Positions 12,328 to 13,841 of a stretch of 13,841 bases of DNA are shown piece after piece. The stretch's first letter is position 1; the number at the start of each line of letters is the position of its first letter. Made by a program: the position numbers and the translations under genes. The DNA comes from JBEKCP01 sp050014815 (lineage in GTDB: Bacteria; Planctomycetota; Planctomycetia; Pirellulales; Thermoguttaceae): assembly GCA_050014815.1 (NCBI GenBank), contig JBEKCP010000077.1, positions 1 to 13,841 on the forward strand, written 5' to 3'. Under the pieces are notes generated by a model. It was not told the origin of the DNA, searched no databases, and saw only the letters and a program-made list of their open reading frames with translations.

Positions 12328-13641
12328 ATGACGAAGGAACGCATCTTGCTTGGGGCCTTGAAATACCGCAACTTCCGGCTGTTCTTCTTCGGACAGAGCA
12401 TTTCCCTGATCGGCACCTGGATGCAGCAGGTGGCCATGATCTGGCTCGTCTACCGGCTGAGCAACTCGGAATTCCTGTTGGGTCTGGTCGGCTTCTTCAG
12501 CCAGATTCCCAGTTTCTTCCTGGCCCCCGTGGCCGGCGTGTTCACCGACCGCTGGAACCTGCACCGCACAATTCTGCTCACGCAGACCTTGGCAATGTGC
12601 CAGGCCGGGATCCTGGCCGTGCTTGCCCTGACCGGCACGGTCGCCGTCTGGCATGTCCTGGGATTGAGCGTTTGCCTGGGCCTGGTCACGGCTTTCGACG
12701 TACCCGCTCGGCAAGCCTTCCTGATCCGGATGATCGAAGGGCGCGAGGATCTGAGCAACGCCATCGGCCTGAACTCGTCGATGTTCAACGGGGCACGACT
12801 GGTGGGGCCGGCGATTGCCGGTTTTGTGATTGCCGTGGCGGGGGAAGGAGTCTGCTTCCTGTTGAATGCTTTGAGTTACCTGGCTGTGCTGGCGTCCCTG
12901 CTGGCCATGCGGCTGCCGCCGCTGGCAGCGGCCGCGCCGCCGCAGCACGTCCTGCATGAACTGCGAGAAGGATTCCGCTATGCCTTCGGCTTTCTTCCCA
13001 TCCGCGAAATCCTGATGATCCTGGCCCTGGTGAACATGGCGGCCATGCCGCTGACGGTGCTCATGCCCTTCTTCGCCAAGGTCGTGCTGCATGGCGGACC
13101 GGCCACGCTGGGCCTGTTGACCGCGGCCCTGGGGCTGGGAGCGCTGATGGGAGCTCTGAGCTTGGCCTCCCGCAAGAGCGTGCTCGGCCTGGGGCGGCAG
13201 ATCGCCTGGGCCAGCGCCCTGTTCGGCCTGAGCCTGATCGCGTTTTCGTTTTCCCACGTTTTGTGGCTCTCGATGTTGCTGCTGGTGGCCAGCGGCTTTG
13301 CGGTGATGATGGAAATGGCGTCCAGCAACACCATCCTGCAAACCATCGTGGACGACGACAAACGCGGCCGGGTGATGAGCTTCTACGCCATGGCCTTCTT
13401 CGGCGTGGCCCCGCTGGGAAGCCTGTTGGCCGGCAGCCTGGCCGGCCACCTTGGGGCGGCCCGCGTGGTGCAGCTCGCCGGCGCCACCTGCATCATTGGT
13501 TCGTTGGTTTTCGCCCGGCGTTTGCCCGCCCTGCGGAAGATCGCCCGGCCGATCTATCAGCGCATTGGAATTCTGCCCGACCTGACGTCCGGGATTCCGT
13601 GCGAAGCGGAAGTTACGGTGCCTGAGGACGGAAGAAGCTGA
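12328..13641 (+). CDS. MFS transporter, EntS-like (MFS_3) family
   Basis: The protein has 437 residues from ATG 12328 with about twelve hydrophobic helices. It opens ALKYRNFRLFFFGQSISLIG and TWMQQVAMIWLVYRLSNS, has loop 2-3 motif A as GVFTDRWNLHR (70-80), and contains the family hallmark AFDVPARQAFLIRMI then DLSNAIGLNSSMFNGARLVG (122-160). Relatives include the enterobactin exporter EntS and many drug or metabolite efflux proteins. The cytoplasmic central loop and the second six-helix half are complete. An in-frame TTG at 12310 could extend it by six residues. It is the last gene of the plus-strand run; whether its cargo relates to the upstream sugar genes is unknown. A run of basic and polar residues follows the last helix (ARPIYQRIGILPDL). 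Confidence 0.9.
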   Translation: MTKERILLGALKYRNFRLFFFGQSISLIGTWMQQVAMIWLVYRLSNSEFLLGLVGFFSQIPSFFLAPVAGVFTDRWNLHRTILLTQTLAMCQAGILAVLALTGTVAVWHVLGLSVCLGLVTAFDVPARQAFLIRMIEGREDLSNAIGLNSSMFNGARLVGPAIAGFVIAVAGEGVCFLLNALSYLAVLASLLAMRLPPLAAAAPPQHVLHELREGFRYAFGFLPIREILMILALVNMAAMPLTVLMPFFAKVVLHGGPATLGLLTAALGLGALMGALSLASRKSVLGLGRQIAWASALFGLSLIAFSFSHVLWLSMLLLVASGFAVMMEMASSNTILQTIVDDDKRGRVMSFYAMAFFGVAPLGSLLAGSLAGHLGAARVVQLAGATCIIGSLVFARRLPALRKIARPIYQRIGILPDLTSGIPCEAEVTVPEDGRS

Positions 13642-13787
13642 GAGGGCGAGGCGTGCCGCAGATGGCCGCGACATCCGGGCCGCTGCGCCGGGGATGATGC
13701 CGTCCAATTGCCACTGCCGTGGGGTGCATTCCCGTTTCTGCGCGCTCCGCGCCTCGCTCGCGCACCGCAAAATACGGGGCGCAACGA

Positions 13788-13829
13788 GTCTGGCACGGGT
13801 TTCACGCCTGCGCGGCAGGCTGCCACGAC
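13788..13829. other. GC-rich imperfect hairpin near the right edge
   Basis: GCCTGC (13806-13811), GCG loop and GCAGGC (13815-13820) form a perfect 6-bp stem. It is flanked by TGGCA (13791-13795) and TGCCA (13821-13825), with GTC and GAC outside them. No T-run follows, so it may be a Rho-type or bidirectional structure, or part of whatever lies beyond the edge. The rest of 13642-13841 shows no supportable gene. Confidence 0.35.
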
Positions 13830-13841
13830 CGACTTCTTGCG

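Noticed and set aside
12316..13770. Long minus-strand open frame (484 codons) opposite the MFS gene
   Set aside because: Gln/His/Gly/Arg-rich shadow of the hydrophobic plus-strand transporter; no domain visible.

Overview
The window looks like a chromosomal segment of a Planctomycetota bacterium, probably of the Pirellulales type. The reasons are high G+C, a PEP-CTERM secreted protein with autotransporter-type beta-strand repeats, a Tat-exported Gfo/Idh/MocA oxidoreductase, a 3-keto-disaccharide hydrolase (DUF1080) protein, a ThuA-domain protein, and small STGPKTPEG- and CxxC-type proteins that I associate with this phylum. No rRNA, tRNA, CRISPR array or intact transposase was seen.

Layout. 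1-277: 3' part of a small basic protein. 278-1244: mostly gene-poor DNA holding an internally deleted zinc-ribbon gene fragment (minus strand, 894-1010) and a plausible promoter. 1245-3098: secreted GH113-like glycoside hydrolase fused to a beta-strand-repeat region and a PEP-CTERM anchor; its 3' end runs into two tandem heptanucleotide arrays. 3374-4255: spermidine-synthase-fold protein with a signal peptide. 4256-5056: a graveyard holding a short LAHPAG ORF, the C-terminal half of the same zinc-ribbon family (minus strand) and the first 66 or so codons of exonuclease III. 5057-6382 (minus strand): Tat-type Gfo/Idh/MocA oxidoreductase. 6688-13641 (plus strand): a closely spaced run of DUF1080 protein (3' truncated), esterase with a chitobiase-like C-terminal domain, GH141-like beta-helix protein, ThuA-domain protein broken by one in-frame TAG, a second esterase, a 60-residue zinc ribbon, and an EntS-like MFS exporter. 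13642-13841: no gene recognised.

How the genes may work together. The divergent pair at 6382/6688 and the genes downstream resemble a planctomycete carbohydrate-degradation locus: a sugar oxidoreductase, a 3-keto-glycoside hydrolase relative, a ThuA protein, a beta-helix glycosidase and two esterases that could remove acyl groups from a decorated glycan. All the enzymes carry export signals (Tat for the oxidoreductase, Sec-type for the others), which points to the periplasm. The substrate cannot be read from sequence. The locus appears partly decayed: the DUF1080 tail is gone, ThuA has a nonsense codon, and upstream lie gene fragments from at least two families. No wholly new system could be demonstrated. 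The most informative observations are the single-codon ThuA lesion, the two complementary zinc-ribbon fragments, and the heptad array built into the end of the PEP-CTERM protein.
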